DNA of 64,000 nt from Sepiola atlantica. Taxonomy: Eukaryota; Mollusca; Cephalopoda; Sepiida; Sepiolidae. The notes below the pieces were generated by a model, which worked only from the letters and a program-made list of their open reading frames with translations, ran no database searches and was not told the DNA's origin. The stretch is from NCBI GenBank assembly GCA_963556195.1, contig OY744529.1, forward strand, positions 58,823,080 through 58,887,079. Reading direction: 5' to 3'. Below, in pieces: positions 34,149 to 43,699 of this stretch; position 1 is the first letter of the stretch, and each line of letters begins with the position of its first letter. The translations under genes were made by a program, and so were the position numbers.

Positions 34149-34155
<7 letters not shown>
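33963..34155 (-). mobile_element. Dispersed Helitron-like repeat, copy
   Basis: Complement of the 27036 module: AATTTATAATGATCTCTGTT, then AATTAGTTTAGGAGTGCATC. It matches 49050-49230 closely. Confidence 0.6.
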
Positions 34156-34202
<47 letters not shown>

Positions 34203-34242
34203 TATATATATATATATATATATAGATATATATATATATATT
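34156..34242. repeat. (AT)n microsatellite with GATA interruptions
   Basis: AT tract of about 85 bp. Confidence 0.95.
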
Positions 34243-34830
34243 CATCTTTATTATATTTTCACGGTTACGACGATGACTACTTACAAAATGTGCAATTTAT
34301 TACAAGTATTGTATCTTCTTCAGCTGACTCAAGAATGACTTCTTAGGGGGCTGAAGAGTGGTGTAAACTCTCAAAATATACAAGCCTAGAAAACACATCC
34401 ATTTTCCAACCTGTCGAGAATTCAGGAATCATCGTCCCGAGAACAATTTACATTTCTCGGTGACCTTGGTTGGAGAGCTGCCATTTTGAAGAGGGAAGAT
34501 AAAGAATGCAAATGGATGCTCCTGATAATTTATCTGCCAATTGTCTGGAGAAACACCAGCACTAATCTTGTTGTCATATAGCAGAGGAATATAAATTTAA
34601 AATTAAAGAAAAGAAACTATTGATGAAAACTATACTCTTTTGTGCCAAGTCAAAAACTGGTTTTCATAAAATTGACACTTCTAGTTCAGATTAAACCATG
34701 TTTTATTGAATAAAAACACATTTTCTGTTTTCATTATAAAATTAATAATGTTGATGTTGTTATAATTATCAAATTTGTCGATAATATTTATAGTAACAAT
34801 AAATATCAATATATATATATATATAAATCG
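34243..34830. other. Intergenic DNA, nothing recognised
   Basis: Unique-looking sequence without a supported gene or repeat. Confidence 0.45.
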
Positions 34831-35056
34831 GATATGTTCTAAAAATTCAAAACACATTAATTATTATTCAAAATATTCGAATCGAGTTTCAGAAATAAAT
34901 ATTCAACATATCCATTTTATGTACGCACGTTTCGGAAAATCATTTTTATTAGAAAAATTCCTGCACATTTTATAATGGACGTGTTGAATATTTATTTTCG
35001 AAACTACATTCGAATATGTGAAATTATAATTAATGTTTGCAATTTTTAGAATATAC
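34831..35056. repeat. Long hairpin with hammerhead-like apex
   Basis: Arms of about 95 bp (34831-34924 and 34961-35056) pair with scattered mismatches. The loop, read on the minus strand, has GGAA...TTCC followed by GAAAC and GTGCGTAC, which is the layout of hammerhead stem II, GAAA box and stem III with a GUA site. The core is UGCAGGA where CUGANGA is expected, so it should be inactive. If the relation is real, stem I would be very long here. Confidence 0.6.
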
Positions 35057-35187
35057 TTTATTAATATATAAAAGCTCAAGGAAACGAGGGAAATTAAATT
35101 TGATCAATATTTGTACATTAATAAGAGGAAAGATTGAACAAAAAGATATTAATATTCAATAATGATTTTTTACTAGAATAATATATA

Positions 35188-35320
35188 TTCTGTATAGGGT
35201 TCGTGCCTTACGACCGTCTGAAACTGTCATCTCCTACACTGATAATAGCAAAAAGCTTGAAACGCCGGCGTATGTAGGTTAAAATAATTTAATATTTATT
35301 TAATAAAATATTGCTATTAG
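35188..35320 (+). mobile_element. 5'-truncated tRNA-SINE with hammerhead (copy 1)
   Basis: Starts just before the B-box-like GGGTTCGTGCC and continues collinear with 35545-35660. It contains the hammerhead motif at 35233-35278. The 3' end is AT-rich (TTTAATAAAATATTG), shared by both copies. Confidence 0.75.
35233..35278 (+). ncRNA. Hammerhead motif with G8 substitution (HHR-4)
   Basis: Stem I is 6 bp and perfect (35233-35238 CCTACA with 35273-35278 TGTAGG). The core reads CTGATAA (35239-35245), with A at 35244 where catalytic G8 is required. Stem II is AGC/GCT with an A5 loop. The GAAA box is 35259-35262. Stem III is ACGC/GCGT (35262-35265 with 35268-35271). The cleavage triplet is GUA. The fold is intact, but the G8 change should abolish or greatly reduce cleavage. 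Confidence 0.75.
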
Positions 35321-35499
35321 CCCCTTTAAGAAATTAAAGCTGAGCCTTGTTTGGGGAGTTTAAAATAGACGGTCACCTAGCTATAAGCAAGGTTCCAAAA
35401 AACGTTCGTTGAACCCTCTCGATTGTCTACTGTCTGTTGCCTGCTTTCTTAACGAACAAATAGAACTTAATTTCCGTTCTTTACATGATAATTTCCCGT

Positions 35500-35665
35500 G
35501 GCCATAGGGTTAGAGCGCTAGCTTGCAGAGTCGAGGCTGAGTCTGTACTGGGTTCGTGCTATACAACTGTCTGAAACTGCCATCTCCTACACTGATGATA
35601 GAAAAGAGCTTTAAACGCCGGCGTCTGGAGAGTAAAATAATTTAGTATTTATTTACTAAAATATT
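35500..35665 (+). mobile_element. tRNA-SINE with hammerhead (copy 2, full head)
   Basis: A box in GTGGCCATAGGGTTAGAGCG and B box in GGGTTCGTGCTA give a complete tRNA-like head of about 70 bp. About 25 bp later comes the hammerhead motif at 35584-35630, then the shared AT-rich 3' end. It is the clearest example in the window of a tRNA head joined to a ribozyme. Confidence 0.78.
35584..35630 (+). ncRNA. Hammerhead motif with G12 substitution (HHR-5)
   Basis: The core CTGATGA is intact at 35592-35598. The GAAA box reads TAAA (35612-35615), so G12 is U. Stem III is ACGC/GCGT (35615-35618 with 35621-35624) and the cleavage triplet is GUC ending at 35625. Stem I can form CTCC/GGAG with a bulge. 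The neighbouring copy has the opposite state: G12 intact and G8 lost. The two copies therefore decayed independently from a parent with a complete core. Confidence 0.72.
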
Positions 35666-35666
35666 G

Positions 35667-35706
<40 letters not shown>

Positions 35707-36135
35707 CTATATAGTCTAAAGAAGCTTTGAGTCATTAAAAAAAAAAAAAAAAAAAAAATGTAAAATGCAGTTTAAATTCCCAGACAAACTAACTAAATCC
35801 AAGATATTGCAGACTTAACATTCATTGGAAAATTAATAAATGAAAAAATATAAGTAAAATAAAAAAAAAAATTAAAAATTAAAAAAAAAAAAAAAGGGGG
35901 GGGGGTTAATTATCTAAGAGTGAAACAAAAACAGGAGACCTTAAGCGTCTAATATTAACACGGGGATCATCAGCTGTATACCATGTAACTGTTTCGGAGA
36001 TTTAAAAACAGGACAGTTATAATATTCATGGCTCTCCAATGGTACTGATTATACGACCATTTCCCCAATAATCAAGTGTCGAAATAATTCAGTATAAAAT
36101 ATCACTAATATATACATAAAAAATAATAATAATAA

Positions 36136-36166
<31 letters not shown>

Positions 36167-36283
36167 TATTACCCTTAAGACTACCGTATGATATAGTAAT
36201 TTGCATATCAAATAACATTAATTATAACAATAATAAAAAAATAAAAATAATAATAATACTATCTAAACACTATATCCAAGAAC

Positions 36284-36287
<4 letters not shown>
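35666..36287. other. Microsatellites, poly-A runs and unrecognised DNA
   Basis: (AT)n at 35668-35705, A runs at 35735-35759 and 35880-35895 followed by a G run, and (AAT)n at 36120-36168. No gene. Confidence 0.7.

Positions 36288-36342
<55 letters not shown>
36288..36342. repeat. (AT)n microsatellite
   Basis: AT tract of about 50 bp. Confidence 0.95.
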
Positions 36343-36422
36343 AGAAAGGAAGGATGAGAGTAATCCGACGTAATGGGAAATGAAAAAGGAAAAAAGACAA
36401 GAGATATTTTTTTTTATATATT

Positions 36423-36462
36423 CGTCAACGTTTCGCCTTTATTTGTAAGACTTCCTCAGGAT
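36423..36462 (-). ncRNA. Decayed hammerhead motif (HHR-6)
   Basis: Minus strand: core CTGAGGA (36459-36453), a 5-bp stem II (GTCTT/AAGGC, 36451-36447 with 36439-36435) with one extra A, and a GAAA box at 36434-36431. The base that should be U16.1 (36425) is A, and stem I is almost absent. I regard it as an inactive relative of HHR-3. Confidence 0.55.
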
Positions 36463-36597
36463 GATAATTTTAAGAAAAATGTCATGCAAGTACATCGAAA
36501 TATTGGGTTGACATGATGGGTTGATGAGAAAAAGTAGTAGACGTGACTACTGAGAGTGCTGGACCAAGGTCCGGGCTGAGAGAAGTCAGTCAGGGGC

Positions 36598-36598
<1 letters not shown>

Positions 36599-36666
<68 letters not shown>
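36599..36666. repeat. (AT)n microsatellite
   Basis: AT tract of about 65 bp. The poly-YI frame on the minus strand is an artefact. Confidence 0.95.
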
Positions 36667-36669
<3 letters not shown>

Positions 36670-36676
36670 CCGTTTG

Positions 36677-37088
36677 GGCTACTTGAAAAGCATCGATGAG
36701 TGAAAATTATGTAATCAAAGTAAAAACCAGATAAGCGATGCAAGGTTTTTTCAATAAATGAAACATTTATTATTTTTTCATTTGAATCAGAGAACTGAAA
36801 CTGTCAGAAATCCCATAAAATGATCCCCCTCCTAAAAAAATACAAACACACATATGGTGACATCAGCTTCAATGTTTACAGACATTTTTTTCTTTCTTTT
36901 TCTTTCATTGTCGAGATCTACTGATCGGCTAGGTCAATCAGAGATCACAAAATCTCCAAATGGCAATGGAGTGTTTTTTTTTTGGTAAGTTCGAAAAAGC
37001 ATTGACAAGTGAAAACTATATAATCAGGTTTAAAACCAGATAAGCGATGCAAGATTTTTTTCAATAAATGAAACATTTATTATTTTTA
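36677..37088. repeat. Direct duplication of about 100 bp
   Basis: 36677-36778 and 36986-37088 share AACCAGATAAGCGATGCAAG and TCAATAAATGAAACATTTAT. The interval (36787-36870) holds a fragment matching the LINE 3' region at 38000-38070. Confidence 0.8.
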
Positions 37089-37434
37089 TCTGCTAATTAC
37101 CGGTTTTAATCTACCTCCCACAAGGTAAAATGTGACACAAGGTCGGAAAGTGGTATTTGATAAGTCAGCACTCTAGAGGAAGAGCACTTATGACCGTCAA
37201 AAAATGCCTGGACAGCCCCGTCGGCATGCCCCGGTAGGGGCGCCTCAGGCGATTAGCAATTAACCCCTTCTCAAAGAGTGAGAAAGCAAAGCCTGGGAGG
37301 GTGGACCTCCTAGAACTGCAAAGGACAGACCCATAGACCAGCATAAATCAAGCCCCGAAGGCCAAGACAATACCAGTCTATGAGGTGCAGTATCCATCGG
37401 AACAGATACTACATTTTGATCTTGGCCAAAAGGC
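37089..37434 (-). mobile_element. U2-headed SINE (isolated copy)
   Basis: The head at 37434-37401 (minus strand GCCTTTTGGCCAAGATCAAA, then TGTAGTATCTGTTC) is the start of U2 snRNA with one substitution. It is followed by a body of about 300 bp, through GCGCCTGAGG-type and CTTTCCGACC-type landmarks, that matches 52255-53185. The CTCCAGGAG 3' module is replaced or lost. A 67-codon frame across it is incidental. Confidence 0.85.
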
Positions 37435-37754
37435 TTAACATGACAATGTTCGGTTATAGGCACGCAGATAACTCAGCAGCTCCGATTTATTTTTACAAGT
37501 CTTGCAACAGATATTGCCTACAAGTCCACTGACTTCCGTTTGTACATATCAATCTTCTATTCTTGTTTGACACTCGCATAGTTTCTTGCTACTATGGGAT
37601 TTCATGTGGCTCAGTAGACCATCCCTTAGCAGGCAGACAGGCAGGCAGGCTCTGCAACATGAACCACACTGAATTGCCATCTTGAATTTCCTTCTTCGTA
37701 GTGACTACACTCTATGGATGGTGTAGAATATTTATAATGTTAGTGAAATGAAAA
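37435..37754. other. Intergenic DNA, possible old element
   Basis: Includes a (CAGG)-type short tract at 37638-37652. No gene recognised. Confidence 0.4.
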
Positions 37755-38090
37755 GTATGGAAGACGAAGAAAATCGCTATAATACTAATAAAAACCTAAA
37801 AAATAGTCTTGAAGAAATTGGAATGAAAGGGAAGACTGAAATAATACAAAGCAGGGCAATGATGAAAACAACCAAAGTCTTAAGAAAAGTCCTGAATGCA
37901 GAAACCAACTAACATAACCAACAAACACTAAGCGGCCACAGATAAGTTGAAATAGAAATAGAACAAAAAAGATAGAAAGAACATAACCCGAGACCAAGAG
38001 AACTGAAACTGACAGAAATCCCATAAAATGATCCCTCTTAAAAAAATACAAACGCACATATGGTGGCACCAGCTTCGACTAGCACCACAC
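37755..38090 (+). pseudogene. RLE-type LINE, 3' end fragment 1
   Basis: The plus strand reads NLKNSLEEIGMKGKTEIIQS, then KTTKVLRKVLNAETN and a stop. This is collinear with the end of the larger relic at 38297-39000. The shared 3' untranslated sequence follows (GAACTGAAACTGACAGAAAT, then CATATGGTGG). Confidence 0.72.
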
Positions 38091-38296
38091 AGAATGGCCG
38101 TGAACGTTCAAGGAGGATGGTAAGTATAAAGACTGTGTGGGTAATACTTTAAAACAAGAAAATACAGAAATGGATTGCCAAAAAGCGCCATCAAAATAAA
38201 AAAAACAAAAAGCAGCAAAACTGAAAACAAAAAGGCGAGAAAAGCAAAATGAGAAAAGAATCATTTACATGGGAAATTTATAGAACTGACCAAAAA

Positions 38297-39000
38297 AACA
38301 ATGCATGAAAACACACGGACATGGCTACAAAAAGAACACTTGAACACAGAAATGGAATTACTAATGACAGCTGCACAAAACGACACAATCAGAATGAACT
38401 ATATAAAAGCCAAGATAGACAAAACTCAGAAAAACAATAAATGTAGACTGTGGACAAAAAGACGAAGCAGTAAACCACATTAAAAGTAAATGCAGAAATG
38501 ATCTCAAAATGAATACAAAAACAGATATGATTGGTTTGGGAAGGTTATCTACTGAGAACTATGCAAACGTCTGCACTTTGAACATCCAGCATAAACATAA
38601 AGCAGAGCCAGTATTGGAAAATGAAGGCATAACATCCTATGGGACATAGAAATACAAACGGATGAATTCATCTATAGAAGAAGACCGGATGTTATGATAG
38701 TTAACAAAACAGAAAATAGGTAGAGTTTGCATTACCAGCAGTTCAAAGAGTGACGATCAAGGAAGCAGAAAAACTAAGCAAATGCATGGAACTTGACATA
38801 AGTATTGAAGGGAATATGGAACATGAAGATCATTTTAATACCAATAATAGTAGGAACACTAGGAACAGTTCCGAAAACCTGGACAAAAGACTAGAGGAAA
38901 TTGGAATCAAAGCGAGGATAGACACCATACAAATCATGTCACTGATAAAAACAGCTAAAATATTAAGAAAAACTCTTGAGTGCGGAAACCAACTCACATA
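38297..39000 (+). pseudogene. RLE-type LINE polyprotein relic (endonuclease end)
   Basis: Frame-hopping translation recovers the C-terminal end of a non-LTR retrotransposon with a restriction-like endonuclease. TAAQNDTIRMNYIKAKIDKT is followed by a zinc-knuckle-type C..C...H...C region (one base lost after KCRL) and LENEGITSYG. Then come RRPDVMIVNK, which is the PD part of the PD-(D/E)XK-type site, and a degraded continuation to LRKTLECGNQLT. Stops and frameshifts show it is dead. The RT core lies upstream of this fragment and is absent. Confidence 0.78.
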
Positions 39001-39515
39001 ACCATATAATGCTGATAAATCACAGAAATAGAAAAACACTGTGAACACAACTAGAAACACAGAAGGTAAATTACACAAAATCAAAGAAACGGAAACTGAA
39101 ACTACGAGAGTAGATAAGATAAACCACATAATTCTTACAACAAAAACACACACACACATGTGGTGCCACAAAATATAATCGTGAAGGGTCAAGGAGGATG
39201 GAAAGACAAATAAGGGAGAGTACCATCCACATCTCCACTGAAAAAGCACAGAGTTCATAGAATCCTGGGGTGGTTTATTGCTACTCAAATTCCAGAGAAA
39301 ACCAACGGCCATTATCAGTGAAAAATCGGTGGTAAACGGCTCTTGCGAGAATGCAAAGTGATTTACAATAGTTATGTAAAAAAATGAAGCGTACTGGAGA
39401 TCTTGGGAGACTTGTTGTCAATAAAACTCCACGGAACATCACCTGTTGTTTCCAGTGTGTGATAACTGATAATGACTTATATGAGAAGTCCTAGTGAGAC
39501 TAATAATAATAATAA
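39001..39515 (+). mobile_element. 3' untranslated region of the RLE-type LINE
   Basis: Long 3' UTR with landmarks CATGTGGTGCCAC and AAGGAGGATGG, ending in (TAA)n at 39500-39513. Further partial copies of this UTR are at 40015-40545 and 40640-40850. A Helitron begins at the next base. Confidence 0.65.
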
Positions 39516-39987
39516 CTGGCGGGACCCGTGTAAATTACACGAAATGATGTTTTCAGTACTTGTTCCTAACCTATACATTACTTTGTAAATGCTTTAGATT
39601 AAATTAAATTTGGCTCCAATTCATGAGTAGCATATACATATTCTGAAGGTCGTTTCTTTTGATGTAAGCGTGACACACAAAATAACACACACGCTATTGT
39701 ATTAATATGTGTCTTCCCGGTCGTCACCTCCCTACCCCGTCCCTTCGATGTAGAAAAAAAAATCTTAGAGGTTGATTGGGATCGAACTATGAACCAGTCG
39801 GGCCGACGTCAAAAACCGACGTTAAAATCCTACGTCGCTAACCGTTGCACCAAAGGGAAATACTTGAAAATATTACGAAAATTAGGTGACTTGAATGCTT
39901 TTCCAAATCTGGGTGCGGCACGCATGCGCATATCTTTTGATGTAAGCGTGACACACAAACACACGTGCTATCGTATTAATATATAGA
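39516..39987 (-). mobile_element. 472-bp Helitron, copy A (unoccupied by SINE)
   Basis: On the minus strand it starts TC (39987-39986) after A. It ends with the perfect hairpin CGTGTAATTTACACG, then GGTCCCG and CCAG, followed by T (39516/39515). Copy B at 52057 has the regular CTAG there. It carries two copies of a 5'-type end (GTAAGCGTGACACACAAA at 39664 and 39942 with flanks) and a tRNA-like segment at 39770-39866. Copy B has about 70 bp near 52125-52200 that is missing here. Confidence 0.85.
39770..39866 (-). mobile_element. tRNA-like segment inside Helitron A
   Basis: Minus strand: A-box region TTTGGTGCAACGGTTAGCGA and B-box region AGTTCGATCCCAA. The equivalent segment in copy B is at 53345-53420. 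Spacing is somewhat longer than in a tRNA gene, so I read it as a captured tRNA-SINE. Confidence 0.65.
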
Positions 39988-40009
39988 TAATAATTGCTTA
40001 GTATAATCT

Positions 40010-40555
40010 TGACACGAATGAAAACAGCATATTAAAAAAAATCCTAAAGTGGGGAAACCAAGCCACATAACAAGATGATACTGACCAACTACATGAAAGT
40101 TGACATAAATGACATAAAGACCAAACACAACTATAAGGGAGTATGAAACATATTACAGGAGCTGATATTACTTGGATAAGATCTAATGAATATAAGACAG
40201 ATACTATAACCTACCCCCTCCCATCGTGATACCAACACCAGTTGATACTAGGGAAGGTGGTTGCAGAGGACCTGAGTGGGGGAAATACTGAGGACGGATA
40301 GCACCATCTAGATCCTGACTGGAATTAAATGAAGAGTACTGGACTTTTGAGGAGGCTTATTGTCACTCAAATATTTGGGAAACCCATCGGCTGTTATCTG
40401 CAAGAAATAACTAGTTATGACTAGTGGGAAAACACCAAATCAGTTACAATAATAATGGAATGGCACAGAGAGTACTGGAAATCTGGAGAGGTATATTTTT
40501 ATCAGTAAGAAATCATTAGTAATAACTGGTGTGACAACTCAAACTGAGAAATAAT
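40010..40555 (+). mobile_element. RLE-type LINE 3' end, fragment 3
   Basis: Begins with the last coding stretch (KKILKWGNQAT, then a stop) and continues as 3' UTR similar to 39005-39515. Confidence 0.6.
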
Positions 40556-40632
40556 AATGATGATGATGATGATGATGAGGAGGAGGAGGAGGAGCAGGAG
40601 AAGGAGAAGGAGAAGGAGAAGGAGAAGGCTTA
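40556..40632. repeat. (TGA)n/(GGA)n/(GGAGAA)n microsatellite
   Basis: Trinucleotide and hexanucleotide runs at the end of a LINE 3' UTR copy, probably grown from the 3' tail. Confidence 0.92.
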
Positions 40633-40850
40633 TTACCACTAAAAATTCAGAGATAACTAAATCAGTAGTAAACGTTTATTATAAGAATGCAAAATGATTT
40701 CTAATGGTTATCGAAAGAAGTGAAGAGTACTGGAAATCTGACAAGACATGTCACTCAGGTTCCATAGAACATCATCTGTTTCCAGTGAAAGATAACTGAT
40801 AATGTGAGAATTCCCAGTGAGTAAATACTACTAATAAAAGGGGTACATAT
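40633..40850 (+). mobile_element. LINE 3' UTR fragment 4
   Basis: Matches 39290-39480 (GAGTACTGGAAATCTGACAA, CATCATCTGTTTCCAGTG), ending before AAAAGGGG. Confidence 0.6.
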
Positions 40851-41527
40851 CCAAGAGGCGTGTCAAAAGAACAAGTCACAAATCACAACCACATGCATAA
40901 ATATAACGCACAATGACACCCCATTCCTCTACTAAGCAATTTTATCACTGAACATCCGTGTCAAAAGATAACTGTCTTTTATAACTGTGTGCATTAGTGC
41001 AACGAAGTTGAAAACTGTAGAAAGTTTCTGGAAAAATAACTTGACTAAACACTGAATGCAATTAGTTTATTTTGAATTAAGGAAAATAATTTACGGTTTC
41101 ATATTTCTTTTACTAGACTTCATAATCACATCAGAGCAGAGCAGGCATAGGACGAATGAATAACTAAATGAACTTGTGTTGAAGTTTTGAAAAAGAAATA
41201 GCAATGTAAATCACAATTAAATGATATGAAAACAGTAATTTGACATGAATAAAAAACATTGTAAATATTGATTGGCCTCGTGCCATACTTGACTGATTGG
41301 AATGTTGAATGTTTTAGGCAAAATAAAAAAGGTGATCCATTTGAGGAATGAACAGCTGATTTCCAGATGAATAATTATCACACCAGATTGGAGGGCTTTG
41401 ACTATGATATGATAACACAGAGTTTATAAGGACAGACAGGCAGAAAAAGGATAGATAGATGCACGCATTCTCTGTATTTCTCTGCTTCCCTTTCCATGAA
41501 GAATGTATCTGTATATGAATTAAAAAC
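40851..41527. other. Intergenic DNA, nothing recognised
   Basis: No supported gene or repeat. A 71-codon minus-strand frame at 41314-41529 has no domain I know. Confidence 0.4.
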
Positions 41528-41589
41528 AAGAACTATACTTTACATTTTTTGGATTATTCGGACTACTGTTATCATTTTTGATATTATTC

Positions 41590-41632
41590 TCACAACGTTT
41601 CAGTCGATGTAACTTCCGACCTTCTTTAGGTG
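41590..41632 (-). ncRNA. Hammerhead-like arm module (left)
   Basis: Minus strand: CTAAAGA (41629-41623) in place of CUGANGA, stem II, then a GAAAC box (41601-41597) and CGTTGTGAG. G5 is A and the base at the cleavage position is G, which is not permitted. Inactive relic, paired with 41937-41980 as an inverted copy. Confidence 0.45.
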
Positions 41633-41936
41633 CATCTAGTCGAACTCGGGAATCTATATGGAATTTCAAATGGAACCTTTTATTTAATCCATGGGGGTAA
41701 CTTGCTCTCATTCCATCAACCATGATAAATAATTCGTAATTATATTCTTAGTATCGCCCGCACTGAGGATTGAACCTTCAACCTCAAGAAGACTGTCACT
41801 TAAAACTGATTATTAATTAGCACTTATATCCGTTACGCCACAGGGAACCATCGTGGGTTAAATAAAGGGTTCCGTTCGAAATTCCGTACATATTCCTGAG
41901 TTCGACAGAAAGATTCCCGAGTTTGACAAGTTGCAC

Positions 41937-41980
41937 CTAAAGAAGGTCGAAGGTTACATCGGCCGAAACGTTGTGAGAAT
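41937..41980 (+). ncRNA. Hammerhead-like arm module (right)
   Basis: CTAAAGA (41937-41943), then a 6-bp stem II GGTCGA/TCGGCC (41945-41950 with 41959-41964, one G-U), then the GAAA box 41965-41968 and CGTTGTGAG. The stem II geometry and GAAA box are right, but G5 and the cleavage base are wrong. Confidence 0.45.
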
Positions 41981-42030
41981 AACATCTAAGATGAGAACAG
42001 TAGTCCGAATAATACAAAAAGTCAAGGTAG

Positions 42031-43080
42031 ATGGAACCAGTCACCCAATACATTCCAGCACATCTGTTAATAATGGAGTTTATGTATCTGTCTGACTGTC
42101 TGAAGCCGAAACTACAGTATGATTATTTTACTGAAACTAATCTTTTTGAAATTCTTTATATACTGTCATTAAAAGTCGGTAAGACACCAGATGGGTTTTT
42201 CATTTACATAAGTCATTCCTTTAAAGCTTCAATTAAATTCATATTTACAAATATACACTTATAACTGCTATTATCAAATTTACATATGTATTCACAATAT
42301 TTTCCGATAAGGTGATATTAATAAAAATTATTCATACAATTAATTAAAGCCATTTTCTTCATAACCGGCGTGTTTTCAATGGCCAGTACCGTTAAAATTG
42401 CAAAGTCATTGGCTGTTTAATCAGTGGTGTCCTCCCTCCCTCCGGTAATTAAATATGGCGATCTGATTAAACAGCCTACGTTAATATGACACGTTAAATA
42501 TGGAAACAACAACGCTGGCAAACAGTGTGCTCAGTTTTCCATTTTTAAAACCGTCCTAAGTTTGTTTATTCTTAGCCATTATGTTTTAAAACACAAATTT
42601 ATTAAATCAAATTGTTTAATTAAAATAATAATTTATTTAAAAATTACTATATAAAAACGCGCGCGCACGCACGCACGCACACCCACACACACACACACAC
42701 AGTTCAGGTAAACTTTTTCTTTCCGAGAATTAACAATCTTTTCGTGTTTACTGTATTTGATTTCTTAATACTTTCATATCCAATATTATCATTTTTTCAC
42801 GACCTCAACAGAATTTATGATTCCATGTTTTATTTATTAAAAAAAAAGATGTGATTTTTTTTCTTTAATGTCAACAAAATAAACTAACACATTGTACTGG
42901 AAAACTATACAACTGATTGTAGAATCAAATTGTTTAATTAAAAAATGGTCATTAAACAAACACACACACACACACACACTGTGTTCACTGTATTTGATTT
43001 TTGGGTGCTTTTTCATTTTAGGACCCACGCTAACTTTGACCTCGTCGTTACAGTTAGGGTTAGGTTGTTTCTTTTTCCTT
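42031..43080. other. Intergenic DNA with AC/GC microsatellites
   Basis: (GC)n/(AC)n at 42658-42700 and (AC)n at 42959-42980. A 77-codon frame at 42031 is unrecognised. No gene supported. Confidence 0.5.
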
Positions 43081-43335
43081 TTTAATTAAAAATATTTACA
43101 TGTATAGGGGGGGGGGGATGGTTAAAAAAATTGGGGGAAGACGGTCAAAAAAATTTTTTTTTTTCTTAACTAAAAAATATTTCTATGATTGGTAATATAA
43201 AAAAATTGAGGGGGGTACAAAAATATTTTTTCTTTCTTTTTAAACTACAGGTCTTTCTATTTATGGGCGAGGGTACAACAAAAATCAGGGTAGGGTCGAA
43301 TTTTTTTTTTCTTTATTTTCAACTAAAAATATTCT
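43081..43335. repeat. Dispersed G/A/T-tract repeat
   Basis: Three units of ACTAAAAATATTTCTATG plus G and T runs, the same family as 6706-7050. Confidence 0.75.
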
Positions 43336-43431
43336 TGGTCATAAACACAGAAAATAAATGTCTAACCACCACAGAAATATGACTGGGGCTCCATTGGCTT
43401 ACGTGTGAGCCTTCATTTCTGATGCGGCAGC

Positions 43432-43472
43432 CTAGCAAAAATATGCTCCCTCCGGTCGCATATTTTTGCTAG
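43432..43472. repeat. Perfect 15-bp-stem hairpin
   Basis: CTAGCAAAAATATGC (43432-43446) and its exact complement (43458-43472) around an 11-nt loop TCCCTCCGGTC. A near-identical hairpin is at 51125-51165 and a half copy at 61374-61388. Confidence 0.92.
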
Positions 43473-43633
43473 TATACATAATGGAGATTTAACTCTACAA
43501 AATTAAACACATTCTAAGTCTATAACCTCAGTTTTGTAGTCCTCTTTTCACACAGTTTGCACCACAATAGTATACCTTTGAAATATCTTGTGATCCTTTC
43601 ACTTATTAAAAGCTTGAGTGATGTCTCAGTATT

Positions 43634-43664
43634 ATCGACCTGTCCTGGGATGGGTATTCCATTA
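43634..43664 (+). mobile_element. Degenerate Helitron-type end hairpin
   Basis: ACCTGTCCTGGGATGGGTAT, a diverged version of the hairpin at 27451-27468. Confidence 0.4.
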
Positions 43665-43699
43665 TTCATTTTAAATGTTAATGTTCCGTTCAATAAACA

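Larger units (their letters stand above)
41528..42030. mobile_element. Foldback element with tRNA-like loop, copy 1
   Basis: Outer arms 41545-41690 and 41870-42020 are complementary over about 140 bp (for example ATTCGGACTACTGTT and its complement). The loop holds a minus-strand tRNA-like segment at 41755-41845: A box TGGCGTAACGG, B box GGTTCAATCC, both exact to consensus. Each arm contains a hammerhead-like module. A second copy of the whole element is at 43700-44105. Confidence 0.85.
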
